A stretch of 16,649 nucleotides of DNA from an uncultured Clostridia bacterium (lineage in GTDB: Bacteria; Bacillota; Clostridia; Christensenellales; Borkfalkiaceae): contig CAJGCN010000014.1 of NCBI GenBank assembly GCA_904501815.1, positions 1 to 16,649 of the forward strand, written 5' to 3'. The notes under the pieces were generated by a model. The model was not told the origin of the DNA. It was given only the letters and a program-made list of their open reading frames with translations, and searched no databases. Shown here in pieces: positions 1-7,875 of this stretch. The stretch's first letter is position 1. The number at the start of each line of letters is the position of its first letter. The translations under genes were made by a program, and so were the position numbers.

Positions 1-1729
1 ACAGGCAGGCTTTGAAAACGCAGACGACCACCGCTATATTCAAACGGTGACGAAAAAGCACGGCATTCGTTTTTCCCGTCCCGGAAACGGCATTTGCCAC
101 CAAGTGCATTTAGAACGTTTTGCCGTACCTGGTAAAACGTTAATCGGCTCGGATAGTCACACGCCTACGGCGGGCGGTATCGGTATGCTCGCAATGGGCG
201 CGGGCGGATTGGACGTAGCCGTTGCAATGGGTGGCGGTACGTATTATATCACGATGCCGAAAATGATAAAAGTTAATCTCGTCGGCAAGCTTTCTTCCTA
301 CGTTGGCGCGAAAGACGTAATTTTAGAAGTACTTAGAATTCTCTCCGTCAAAGGCGGGGTAGGCGCAATCGTGGAATACGGCGGTGAAGGCGTGAAAAAC
401 CTGTCCGTGCCTCAACGCGCAACGATTACGAATATGGGCGCGGAATTAGGCGCAACGACGTCGATTTTCCCTTCCGACGAAACGACGAGAGAATTTTTAA
501 AAGCGGAAGGCAGAGAAGGGGATTTTTGTCCGTTGTCTTCGGACGAAGACGCCGTTTACGATGCGGAATATACGGTGGATTTGAGTGCGCTCAAGCCGCT
601 TGCAGCTTGCCCGCACAGTCCCGACAACGTAAAGCCCGTTGCGCAGTTGCAAGGCAAAAAAATCAATCAGGTTTGTATCGGGTCTTGCACGAATTCTTCT
701 ATGCTCGATATGCTTACCGTAGCGGCAATGCTCAAAGGTAAAACCGTACATCCCGACGTGAGCTTGTCCATTTCGCCCGGTTCTAAACAGGTATATACAA
801 TGCTCGCCCGTTGCGGTGCGCTTGCCGATTTGATAGCGGCAGGAGCGAGAATTTTGGAGTGCGCGTGCGGACCTTGTATCGGTATGGGCTTTTCACCGCA
901 GTCGGCGGGCGTGAGCTTGCGCACCTTTAACCGCAACTTTTTAGCGCGTAGCGGAACGGCGGATGCGAGCGTATATCTCGTATCTCCCGAAACGGCGGCG
1001 GCTTCTGCGATTGCAGGGGTGTTTACCGACCCGACCACGCTTGGGGAAGCGCCGAGTATTCAAATGCCCGAACGGTTTATCGTGGACGATAATTTGGTGG
1101 AACTTCCCGTTTTGGAAGAGAATGCAGACGAAGTGCAAGTCGAACGCGGGCCGAATATTAAGCCTATTCCCGTTGGGAAAGAGCCTGAAAAGGATTTGCG
1201 TTGCTCGCTCGTTTTAAAGGTTGGCGACGACATTACCACCGACCATATTATGCCCGCAGGGGCGAAGATTTTGCCCTACCGCTCCAACGTTCCGAAGCTC
1301 TCGGAATATTGCTTTACGGTGTGCGATCCCACTTTCCCCGAACGCGCCAAAAAAGTAGGCGGCGGGATAATTTTAGGGGGCGTGAACTACGGGCAAGGCT
1401 CGTCGCGTGAACACGCCGCGCTCGTACCGTTGTATTTGGGCGTGAAAGGGGTAATCGCAAAGAGTTTTGCAAGAATACACGTAGCCAACTTAATCAATTT
1501 CGGGATCGTGCCTATGACGCTCGATAATCCCGACGATTACGAAAAACTTTCACAGGGCGACGATTTGGAAATCGAAGGATTTGCGGCGGCAATTAAAGAA
1601 AAAGACGAAGCCGTAGTTTTGGATAAAACGACGGGCGAACGGGTCAAAGTCAAACTTTCGCTTTCGCTTAGACAAAGAGAAATTTTGCTTGCGGGCGGTA
1701 GATTGAATTATACGAAAAAGAACGGATAA
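1..1729 (+). CDS. acn: Aconitate hydratase (aconitase), 5' end missing
   Basis: Aconitase interconverts citrate and isocitrate through cis-aconitate with a [4Fe-4S] cluster in the cytoplasm. The reading frame is open to the left edge: codons from base 2 read QAGFENADDHRYIQT and run straight into the rest, so the GTG at 47 is internal. By comparison with roughly 640-residue family members, about 70 N-terminal residues are missing. The three cluster cysteines are visible: one in GSCTN (codon at 686) and two in CGPC (codons at 866 and 875). The C-terminal swivel domain begins around DDITTDHIMPAG and carries the active-site loop YGQGSSREHAA (about 1390-1420). It ends with TAA, and icd follows after 13 nt, so the two are probably co-transcribed. 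LeuC/homoaconitase paralogues are a less likely alternative given the full-length match to the single-chain aconitase layout. Confidence 0.95.
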   Translation, partial: QAGFENADDHRYIQTVTKKHGIRFSRPGNGICHQVHLERFAVPGKTLIGSDSHTPTAGGIGMLAMGAGGLDVAVAMGGGTYYITMPKMIKVNLVGKLSSYVGAKDVILEVLRILSVKGGVGAIVEYGGEGVKNLSVPQRATITNMGAELGATTSIFPSDETTREFLKAEGREGDFCPLSSDEDAVYDAEYTVDLSALKPLAACPHSPDNVKPVAQLQGKKINQVCIGSCTNSSMLDMLTVAAMLKGKTVHPDVSLSISPGSKQVYTMLARCGALADLIAAGARILECACGPCIGMGFSPQSAGVSLRTFNRNFLARSGTADASVYLVSPETAAASAIAGVFTDPTTLGEAPSIQMPERFIVDDNLVELPVLEENADEVQVERGPNIKPIPVGKEPEKDLRCSLVLKVGDDITTDHIMPAGAKILPYRSNVPKLSEYCFTVCDPTFPERAKKVGGGIILGGVNYGQGSSREHAALVPLYLGVKGVIAKSFARIHVANLINFGIVPMTLDNPDDYEKLSQGDDLEIEGFAAAIKEKDEAVVLDKTTGERVKVKLSLSLRQREILLAGGRLNYTKKNG

Positions 1730-1742
1730 AAAGGGTTTAACT

Positions 1743-2912
1743 ATGCAAAACTATCATAAAGAGTTGGAACTTGCTTGTGAAAAGTTCCGAAAAGTATTAG
1801 AAGGACAATTAAAGCGGGTAGAAGATATGAAATCGCAAGGGGATTTCGTAGACTATTCTACGCTTGAAACGATTAAAATTGGCGTATGCGGCGGAGACGG
1901 GATCGGACCTGTAATCACCGCGCAAGCTCGCAGAGTGTTGGAGTTCATTTTAAAAGATTTGGTGGAAGCGGGAAAAGTTTCTTTCGTGGATATCGAAGGC
2001 TTGACGATTGAAAACCGTATTCAAAAAGGCAAAGCCATTCCCGACGACGTGATGGAAGCGCTCAAAGTCTGCCACATTATTTTGAAAGGACCGACGACCA
2101 CTCCGCAAAAGGGAAGCGGTATGCCGAATATCGAATCGGCGAACGTGGCAATGCGTAAGGCGCTCGACCTGTTTGCGAACATTCGTCCCGTGAAAGTACC
2201 CGAAGAAGGGATTAACTGGACGATTTTCCGCGAAAACACCGAAGGGGGCTACGCAGTCGGCTCGTCGGGCTTTAACGTGACGGACGATTTGGCGGTAGAT
2301 TTCACGATTACGACCAAACAAGGCTCCGACCGTATCGCACGGCTTGCCTACGACTATGCGAGAAAGAACGGATTAGGACGAGTATCTCTCGTCACGAAAG
2401 CCAACGTCATTAAAACGACGGACGGGAATTTCTTGGAAGACTGCCATAAGGTTGCCGATTTGTATCCTGAAATTATCACGGACGAGTGGTACGCGGATAT
2501 AATGACGGCGAAGCTCGTGGATAAAAAACGCCGAAAGGATTTCAAAGTGTTGTTGCTACCCAACCTGTACGGCGACATTATCTCCGACGAAGCGGCGGAA
2601 TTTCAAGGCGGCGTAGGCACGGCGGGTTGCGCGAATATCGGCAAGAAATACGCTATGTTCGAAGCCATTCACGGCTCAGCTCCGAGAATGGTGACGGAAG
2701 GCAGAGCGAAATACGCAGACCCTTGCTCTATGCTTCGGGCGTGCGTGATGTTGCTTTCGCATATCGGCTTACAAGATCGCGCGGATAAGCTGGAAAGAGC
2801 GCTTGATATTTGCTCGTTTGAAGAAAAGAAATATGTGATTACGGGTCGGGATACGGGCGCGACTTGCGACGAATTCGGTGATTACGTAATGCAAACGCTG
2901 ACTTCTCTTTAA
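1743..2912 (+). CDS. icd: Isocitrate dehydrogenase (isocitrate/isopropylmalate family)
   Basis: This enzyme oxidatively decarboxylates isocitrate to 2-oxoglutarate and follows aconitase directly. The 389-residue protein has an N-terminal helical extension of about 45 residues before the family opening motif GGDGIGP (50-56). Substrate-binding residues are in SANVAMR (132-138), with R148 and R163. The catalytic pair corresponds to Y170 (RENTEGGY) and K219 (TKANVIK). Metal-binding aspartates are D278 and D282 in NLYGDIISDE. The cofactor-selecting stretch reads HGSAPRM (310-316). It lacks both the Lys-Tyr of NADP-dependent E. coli Icd and the Asp common in NAD-dependent enzymes, so cofactor use is not settled by sequence. 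The ATG has only a weak AAGGG upstream, which suggests coupling to acn. Isopropylmalate or homoisocitrate dehydrogenase is possible, but the aconitase neighbour favours isocitrate. Confidence 0.88.
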   Translation: MQNYHKELELACEKFRKVLEGQLKRVEDMKSQGDFVDYSTLETIKIGVCGGDGIGPVITAQARRVLEFILKDLVEAGKVSFVDIEGLTIENRIQKGKAIPDDVMEALKVCHIILKGPTTTPQKGSGMPNIESANVAMRKALDLFANIRPVKVPEEGINWTIFRENTEGGYAVGSSGFNVTDDLAVDFTITTKQGSDRIARLAYDYARKNGLGRVSLVTKANVIKTTDGNFLEDCHKVADLYPEIITDEWYADIMTAKLVDKKRRKDFKVLLLPNLYGDIISDEAAEFQGGVGTAGCANIGKKYAMFEAIHGSAPRMVTEGRAKYADPCSMLRACVMLLSHIGLQDRADKLERALDICSFEEKKYVITGRDTGATCDEFGDYVMQTLTSL

Positions 2913-2924
2913 GAAAATAAATAA

Positions 2925-2956
2925 GGACGGTGTACCGAAAAAAAGGGGCGCCGTCC
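2925..2956 (+). terminator. Possible weak terminator/hairpin after icd
   Basis: GGACGGTGTACC pairs with GGGGCGCCGTCC across an A-rich 8-nt loop. The 12-bp stem has two G-U wobbles and one mismatch. The downstream run is only GTTTGGCTATTATTT, so the U-tract is poor. It may act as a partial terminator or a 3'-end stabiliser for acn-icd mRNA. Confidence 0.35.
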
Positions 2957-3004
2957 GTTTGGCTATTATTTAGAACGTAAAAAACAGCCGTTTTTGACGG
3001 CGAA

Positions 3005-3012
3005 AAGGGGGG
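3005..3012 (+). promoter_or_regulatory. Ribosome binding site fixing the TTG start of cysK
   Basis: AAGGGGGG lies 7 nt before TTG at 3020. No ATG or GTG near it gives a CysK-like N-terminus, while TTG gives MKIYHSAEGMIGGTPLVAL, the usual family opening. This supports the rarer TTG start. Confidence 0.75.
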
Positions 3013-3019
3013 AATTGCC

Positions 3020-3940
3020 TTGAAAATCTATCACTCGGCAGAAGGAATGATCGGCGGTACGCCACTCGTGGCGCTAACGAAAACGCAAGAAACTTTTTCG
3101 TTAAACGCAAAGCTTTTTGCAAAAGTGGAATATTTCAATCCTACGGGTTCGGTGAAAGACCGAGCCGCAAAAGGTATGCTCGACGAAGCGGAAAGAACGG
3201 GAAAACTCCAAAAAGGCGGAACGGTTATCGAGCCGACTTCGGGGAATACGGGAATAGGTCTTGCGTTTTTATGCTCTCTTCGCGGGTATAAAGCGGTGAT
3301 CGTAATGCCCGATTCTATGAGCGTGGAGCGTATTCAGCTGATGAAAGCGTACGGCGCGGAAGTCGTGTTGACGGACGGTAAAAAGGGAATGAAAGGGGCG
3401 ATTGAAAAAGCGGAAGAGCTGAATAAACAAATCCCGAATTCCTTTATTCCCGATCAGTTTTCTAACTCGGCGAACGCTGAAATTCACTATAAAACGACAG
3501 GAAAAGAAATCTTCGAAGACTTAGCAGGCGAAGTGGATTTGTTCGTGGCAGGGATAGGCACGGGCGGTACGATTACGGGTACGGGTCGGTATTTAAAAGA
3601 GAAAAATCCGCAAGTAAAAATCGTGGGCGTAGAGCCGAAATCTTCCCCCGTTTTAACGGAAGGCAAGTCGGGTGCGCACGCTATTCAAGGGATGGGCGCG
3701 GGGTTTGTTCCCGCCGTGTTAGATAGGGGGGTGCTCGACGAAGTTTTAACCGTTTCCGACGAAGAAGCGTTTGCGGGCGCAAAAGAGCTTGCAAGCGTAG
3801 AAGGTTTGTTCGTGGGAATTTCTTCAGGCGCGGCGTACGCGGTGGCGAAAAAGCTTGCAATGCGGAAAGAAAATCAAGGTAAAAAAATCGTGGTATTGTT
3901 GCCCGACGGCGGAAATCGTTATTTGTCCGCGTTGGTATAA
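3020..3940 (+). CDS. cysK: Cysteine synthase A (O-acetylserine sulfhydrylase)
   Basis: CysK makes L-cysteine from O-acetyl-L-serine and sulfide with pyridoxal phosphate. The protein is 306 residues, normal for the family. The PLP-binding lysine is K46 in PTGSVKDRAA. The substrate loop TSGNTGIG (73-80), the phosphate-binding run GTGGTITGTG and the late SSGAA motif are all present. The start is TTG with a good ribosome binding site. It is the first gene of the seven-gene operon. Serine acetyltransferase, which makes its substrate, follows after 11 nt, and the cysE Shine-Dalgarno sequence overlaps the cysK stop codon (TAAAGGAG). The related cystathionine beta-synthase-type or O-phosphoserine-using enzymes cannot be fully excluded by motif alone, but the adjacent cysE supports O-acetylserine as substrate. 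Confidence 0.95.
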   Translation: MKIYHSAEGMIGGTPLVALTKTQETFSLNAKLFAKVEYFNPTGSVKDRAAKGMLDEAERTGKLQKGGTVIEPTSGNTGIGLAFLCSLRGYKAVIVMPDSMSVERIQLMKAYGAEVVLTDGKKGMKGAIEKAEELNKQIPNSFIPDQFSNSANAEIHYKTTGKEIFEDLAGEVDLFVAGIGTGGTITGTGRYLKEKNPQVKIVGVEPKSSPVLTEGKSGAHAIQGMGAGFVPAVLDRGVLDEVLTVSDEEAFAGAKELASVEGLFVGISSGAAYAVAKKLAMRKENQGKKIVVLLPDGGNRYLSALV

Positions 3941-3951
3941 AGGAGTAAATT

Positions 3952-4812
3952 ATGTTTAATTCGAAAAAAATTGCGCAAGAATTGATAAAATCCTACAAAA
4001 AAGAAGGTACGCCCGCGTTCGACGGCGAGTTTAATTTGCCCAACCGCGAAGAGATTATCGGCGTACTTGAAGAAGTGCAAAAGGTGCTCTTTCCCGCTTA
4101 TTTTGCGCACGACGAAGCGCGCGACCCTGAGCCGTTCGCGGAAGCGACCTTACATTCTATTTATTTCCGTTTAAAGAAACAAATAGAGCTTGCGTTTGCC
4201 TTTTGCAAAGGACAGGGCGGTTGCAACGAGTGCTGTGCGGAGAAAACGACGGACGAATTTATTGAAGAGCTTCCCCGCATCAGAAAAATTTTATTCACCG
4301 ACGTAGAAGCCTTTTTTGCAGGCGACCCTGCGGCGCGGAGCAAGGAAGAAATTATTTTCTCGTATCCGGGTTTTTACGCGATTTTCGTGTATCGCTTGGC
4401 GCATATTTTGTACTTACAAGGCGTCCCCTTTATCCCGAGAATGATGACGGAACACGCGCACGGCAAAACGGGTATCGACATCAATCCCGGCGCGACGATA
4501 GGGGAATATTTCTTTATCGATCACGGCACGGGCGTGGTAATCGGGGAAACGACGGTGATCGGCAACCGCGTGAAGATTTACCAAGCGGTCACGCTCGGCG
4601 CGCTTTCGCCCCGTAAAGGACAAAAACTTTCGGGCGTTAAACGCCACCCGACGGTAAAAGACGACGTGACGGTGTATTCGGGCGCATCCATTTTAGGAGG
4701 CGACACGGTAATCGGGGAAGGCGCGGTAATCGGCGGGAACTGCTTTTTGACGCAGAGCGTAGAAGCGGGCGCAAGAGTGAGCGCGAAACAACCGGAATTG
4801 ATTATTAAATAA
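3952..4812 (+). CDS. cysE: Serine O-acetyltransferase (EpsC-like CysE)
   Basis: CysE transfers acetyl from acetyl-CoA to L-serine, giving O-acetylserine for CysK, and is usually the feedback-controlled step of cysteine synthesis. The 286-residue protein has an N-terminal alpha-helical domain (about 1-165, including DPAARSKEEIIFSYPG at 125-140) and a left-handed beta-helix of hexapeptide repeats (about 173-280). The catalytic pair of E. coli CysE (Asp143, His158) corresponds to D176 in GIDINPGA and H191 in IDHGTG. The His usual in DIHPGA is Asn here (N178). An unusual cysteine cluster, C85, C91, C94 and C95, sits in the helical domain. The C-terminus ends in PELIIK, not the terminal Ile that inserts into CysK in the enteric cysteine synthase complex, so complex formation is uncertain. 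AGGAG lies 6 nt before the ATG. Confidence 0.93.
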   Translation: MFNSKKIAQELIKSYKKEGTPAFDGEFNLPNREEIIGVLEEVQKVLFPAYFAHDEARDPEPFAEATLHSIYFRLKKQIELAFAFCKGQGGCNECCAEKTTDEFIEELPRIRKILFTDVEAFFAGDPAARSKEEIIFSYPGFYAIFVYRLAHILYLQGVPFIPRMMTEHAHGKTGIDINPGATIGEYFFIDHGTGVVIGETTVIGNRVKIYQAVTLGALSPRKGQKLSGVKRHPTVKDDVTVYSGASILGGDTVIGEGAVIGGNCFLTQSVEAGARVSAKQPELIIK

Positions 4813-4828
4813 AGGACGAAAGAAAAAA

Positions 4829-5836
4829 ATGAGTAAGGTATTTATTCCTAAGGGCTATCGTAGCGAGCTGGGATTATATGAAACGCAAACGGCAATCGGG
4901 ATTTTAAAGCGTACTTTTGAAGAAAAACTTTGTTTGGCGCTGAATTTAAAACGGGTTTCCGCGCCGTTATTCGTCGATCCCGACACGGGTTTAAACGACG
5001 ATTTGAGCGGGGTAGAACGCGCCGTTCGGTTTGATTTAAAGGCGACGGGAAAAGATGCAGTCGTCGTACATTCGCTTGCAAAATGGAAGCGTATGGCGCT
5101 GAAAAAATACGGCTTTTCCGCAGGCGAAGGGCTGTATACGGATATGAACGCCATTCGTCGCGACGAAGAAATGGATAATTTACATTCGGTATATACCGAT
5201 CAATGGGACTGGGAAAAGGTCATCACGAAAGAAACGAGAACGGAAAATTACTTAAAAACGGTCGTGAAAGCAATCGTAGGGGCGATTTGCGAAACGCTCG
5301 ACGTTTTAAAATGCCGTTATCCGCAACTCAGCGTGGAGCTTTCAAGAGAAGTAAAATTTATCACCGCGCAAGAGCTTGAAAATTTATACCCCGATAAAAC
5401 GGGTAAAGAACGGGAAAACGCATACGTAAAAGAACATAAAACGGTGTTTATTATGGGGATAGGCGACAAGCTCGTATCGGGAAAACCGCACGATTTGCGT
5501 GCGCCCGACTACGACGACTGGACGTTGAACGGGGATATTTTATTCTGGGACGAAACGCTTGGTTGCGCCATTGAAATTTCTTCTATGGGAATTCGGGTAG
5601 ACGAAAAATCACTTGCCGAACAGCTTGAAAAAGCGGGCGCGCAAGAACGTAAAAAGTTTCCTTTCCATCAATCCCTTTTGGCGGGCGAATTGCCCTTGAC
5701 GATGGGGGGCGGTATCGGGCAATCTCGGCTTTCCATGTTGCTTTTAGGCAAGGCTCATATCGGGGAAGTGCAAGTTTCTTTGTGGGATGAAGAAACGAAA
5801 AAAGTCTGCGCGGAAAACGGCGTGGTGTTGTTGTAA
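4829..5836 (+). CDS. asnA: Aspartate-ammonia ligase (asparagine synthetase A)
   Basis: AsnA makes asparagine from aspartate, ammonia and ATP (yielding AMP). It is a class II aminoacyl-tRNA-synthetase-like fold and acts in the cytoplasm. The 335-residue length fits the roughly 330-residue family. Recognisable family stretches run in order: SELGLYETQTAIGILK near the start, VDPDTGLNDDLSGVER, VVHSLAKWKR, GLYTDMNAIRRDEE, SVYTDQWDWEKV, the central GKPHDLRAPDYDDW, and the ATP-site motif GGGIGQSRLSMLLLG near the C-terminus. It lies 16 nt after cysE and 9 nt before the DUF1015 gene. Its ribosome binding site, AAGGA, lies about 12 nt before the ATG. No T-box or AsnC-type site is seen here, so control is presumably at the operon level. 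Confidence 0.96.
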   Translation: MSKVFIPKGYRSELGLYETQTAIGILKRTFEEKLCLALNLKRVSAPLFVDPDTGLNDDLSGVERAVRFDLKATGKDAVVVHSLAKWKRMALKKYGFSAGEGLYTDMNAIRRDEEMDNLHSVYTDQWDWEKVITKETRTENYLKTVVKAIVGAICETLDVLKCRYPQLSVELSREVKFITAQELENLYPDKTGKERENAYVKEHKTVFIMGIGDKLVSGKPHDLRAPDYDDWTLNGDILFWDETLGCAIEISSMGIRVDEKSLAEQLEKAGAQERKKFPFHQSLLAGELPLTMGGGIGQSRLSMLLLGKAHIGEVQVSLWDEETKKVCAENGVVLL

Positions 5837-5845
5837 GGAGCGAAT

Positions 5846-7078
5846 ATGAACGTAAAACCCTTTTTGGCGTTAATGCCGAAAAAAGAATACGCGCAAAAAT
5901 GCGCCGCGCTTCCTTACGACGTAATGTCGAGCGCGGAAGCGAAAGAAGTAGCAAAAGCGAACCCGCTCAGCTTTTTGCGGGTAGATCGCGGAGAAATCAA
6001 TTTTGACGGCGTGGCGTTTGACGACGATAAAGCCTACGAAGCGGCGACAAGCCGTTTAAAGGAATTAGAAGATACGGGTGTGTATGAAGCGCAGGCAACC
6101 CCCAGCTTTTATTTTTACCGTCAGGTGATGAACGGAAGAGCGCAAACGGGTATCGTCGGCGTGGCGTCGGTGGACGATTATCTTTCGGGAAAAATTAAAA
6201 AACACGAGCTTACCCGCGCGGACAAGGAAGCGGATAGAATTCGCCACGTAAAAACCTGTTCGGCGCAAACGGGTCCGATTTTTCTTTTATATAAAGACGA
6301 CGAAGCGTTGCAAAAGCTCGTAGAGAAAGAAACCGAAAAAGAGCCTGCGTTTGATTTCGTTTCCGACGACGGCGTACGCCAAACCGTTTGGAAAAGCTCG
6401 TCAGCGGAAATAGACGAAAAAATTCGTTTAGCGTTTGAAAATATTCCTGCGCTGTATATCGCAGACGGGCATCACCGCGCGGCGTCGGCGGTGAGAGCGT
6501 CGTTGGATAAGCGTGCGGAAAACCCGAATTATAGCGGAAAGGAAGAGTTTAATTATTTTCTGTCCGTTAGTTTCCCTGCTTCCGATTTGGAAATTTTACC
6601 GTATAATCGCTTGTTAAAAACGCTTGGCGAACGCACGGAAGAAGAATTTTTGCAAGAAATTCAAAACAATCTCGGAGAAGTTCAACCCGTCAGCGAAAGG
6701 TTTTTACCGAATACGCCACATACGGCAGGACTGTATTTGGGTGGGAAATGGTATTGCGTGCGTTTCCACGAACGGCTTTGCAAGGCAACCGACCCCGTCG
6801 CTCGGTTAGACTGTGAAATTTTGCAGAAAAATTTCCTTTCGCCCGTGTTGGGGATAAACGACCCGCGTACGGATAAACGCATTGATTTTGCGGGCGGTAT
6901 TCGCGGACTTGCGTATTTAGAAGAGCGTTGCAAAACGGATTGCGTAGCGGCGATTGCTATGTGCGCTACGTCCTTACAAGAGCTTATCGACGTAGCCGAC
7001 GGCGGGGGGATTATGCCACCCAAATCCACTTGGTTTGAACCTAAGCTTTTAAGCGGTATTTTTATTCATAAAATTTAA
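5846..7078 (+). CDS. DUF1015 family protein, candidate ParB/Srx-like kinase
   Basis: The protein is 410 residues, the usual DUF1015 size, with the family opening PFLALMP followed by CAALPYDVMS. It is soluble: there is no signal peptide or membrane segment. The most striking motif is ADGHHRAAS (206-214). A DGHHR core is also seen in ParB/Srx-fold proteins, including free-serine kinases such as SerK and SbnI. I recall DUF1015 members being linked to free-serine phosphorylation but cannot verify it here. Family genes are often near serA/serC in Clostridia. Here the gene is in an operon with cysK and cysE, which also use serine carbon. AAGGAG overlaps the asnA stop codon, and proB follows after 17 nt. 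The family assignment is firm; the biochemical role is inference. Confidence 0.82.
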   Translation: MNVKPFLALMPKKEYAQKCAALPYDVMSSAEAKEVAKANPLSFLRVDRGEINFDGVAFDDDKAYEAATSRLKELEDTGVYEAQATPSFYFYRQVMNGRAQTGIVGVASVDDYLSGKIKKHELTRADKEADRIRHVKTCSAQTGPIFLLYKDDEALQKLVEKETEKEPAFDFVSDDGVRQTVWKSSSAEIDEKIRLAFENIPALYIADGHHRAASAVRASLDKRAENPNYSGKEEFNYFLSVSFPASDLEILPYNRLLKTLGERTEEEFLQEIQNNLGEVQPVSERFLPNTPHTAGLYLGGKWYCVRFHERLCKATDPVARLDCEILQKNFLSPVLGINDPRTDKRIDFAGGIRGLAYLEERCKTDCVAAIAMCATSLQELIDVADGGGIMPPKSTWFEPKLLSGIFIHKI

Positions 7079-7095
7079 AAAGAAAGGAAAACGAA

Positions 7096-7875
7096 ATGAA
7101 AATAGTTGTAAAAGTGGGCACTTCTACGCTCGCCCATTCAACGGGTAGATTAAATATTCAACGCACCAAACGCCTTTGCGAAGTGTTGAGCGATTTGAAA
7201 AACAGCGGACACGAAGTAATTTTAGTGTCGTCGGGCGCAATCGGTATGGGAGTAGGCAAGCTGTGCTTGGCTTCCCGTCCGAGCGATATCCCCACCAAGC
7301 AAGCGGCGGCGGCAGTCGGACAATGCGAATTGATGTATACCTACGATAAACTGTTCGGGGAATACGGGCATACCGTCGCGCAAATTTTACTGACGGGCGC
7401 AGACTTCACGCACACCGACAGATTAGAAAATTTTAAAAACACGATGGGGAGATTGTTGGAGCTTAACGCCTTGCCTATCGTAAATGAGAACGACACGATT
7501 GCAACGGAAGAAATTTCCGTTGGGGATAACGACACGCTTTCCGCGCTCGTCGCCGTAAACGCAGGGGCGGAACTGTTGGTTATTCTTTCGGATATTGACG
7601 GATTATATACGGCAGACCCGCATAAAGACCCGTCGGCAAAGCTTCTTTCAGAAGTATACGAAATTACCGACGAAATCAACGCGCTCGGCGGAGGAAAAGG
7701 CTCGTCGCTAGGCACGGGCGGAATGAAGACCAAGCTTCGCGCGGCGAGTATTTGCACGGAAGCGGGGGTGGATATGATTATCGCGAACGGGCAAGAGCCG
7801 GAGTTGCTTTATAAAATTACGAACGGCGAACGGGTCGGAACGAAGTTTTACGCAGACAAAGGAGCAAGAAAATGA
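7096..7875 (+). CDS. proB: Glutamate 5-kinase, short form without PUA domain
   Basis: ProB phosphorylates L-glutamate to gamma-glutamyl phosphate, the first and usually proline-inhibited step of proline synthesis. The 259-residue protein is only the amino-acid-kinase domain: VKVGTSTL (5-12), VSSGAIGMG (44-52), the glutamate/ATP region NENDTI (130-135), SVGDNDTLSA (141-150) and GTGGMKTKL (207-214). The roughly 100-residue C-terminal PUA domain of E. coli ProB is absent, as in many Firmicutes; this looks natural because the gene ends in a coupled ATGA with proA. AGAAAGG lies upstream of the ATG. Its labile product is handed to ProA, encoded next, in line with tight coupling of the two genes. 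Confidence 0.95.
   Translation: MKIVVKVGTSTLAHSTGRLNIQRTKRLCEVLSDLKNSGHEVILVSSGAIGMGVGKLCLASRPSDIPTKQAAAAVGQCELMYTYDKLFGEYGHTVAQILLTGADFTHTDRLENFKNTMGRLLELNALPIVNENDTIATEEISVGDNDTLSALVAVNAGAELLVILSDIDGLYTADPHKDPSAKLLSEVYEITDEINALGGGKGSSLGTGGMKTKLRAASICTEAGVDMIIANGQEPELLYKITNGERVGTKFYADKGARK

Larger units (their letters stand above)
2913..3019 (+). other. icd-cysK intergenic region with two hairpins
   Basis: This 107-nt gap separates the acn-icd pair from the cysK operon. It holds a larger hairpin (2925-2956) and a small one, GCCGT-TTTTG-ACGGC (2987-3001), just before the cysK ribosome binding site. I could not place a convincing -35/-10 pair here. The leader is too short for a T-box. Whether the cysK operon has its own promoter or receives read-through from icd is therefore open. 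Confidence 0.5.

Noticed and set aside
47..49. GTG at 47 as the start of aconitase
   Set aside because: The same frame is open to the left edge and encodes the conserved stretch QAGFENADDHRYIQT, so 47 is internal.
2913..3019. T-box or other riboswitch leader for the cysK operon
   Set aside because: The gap is only 107 nt, with two simple hairpins and no T-box or SAM-aptamer-like core.
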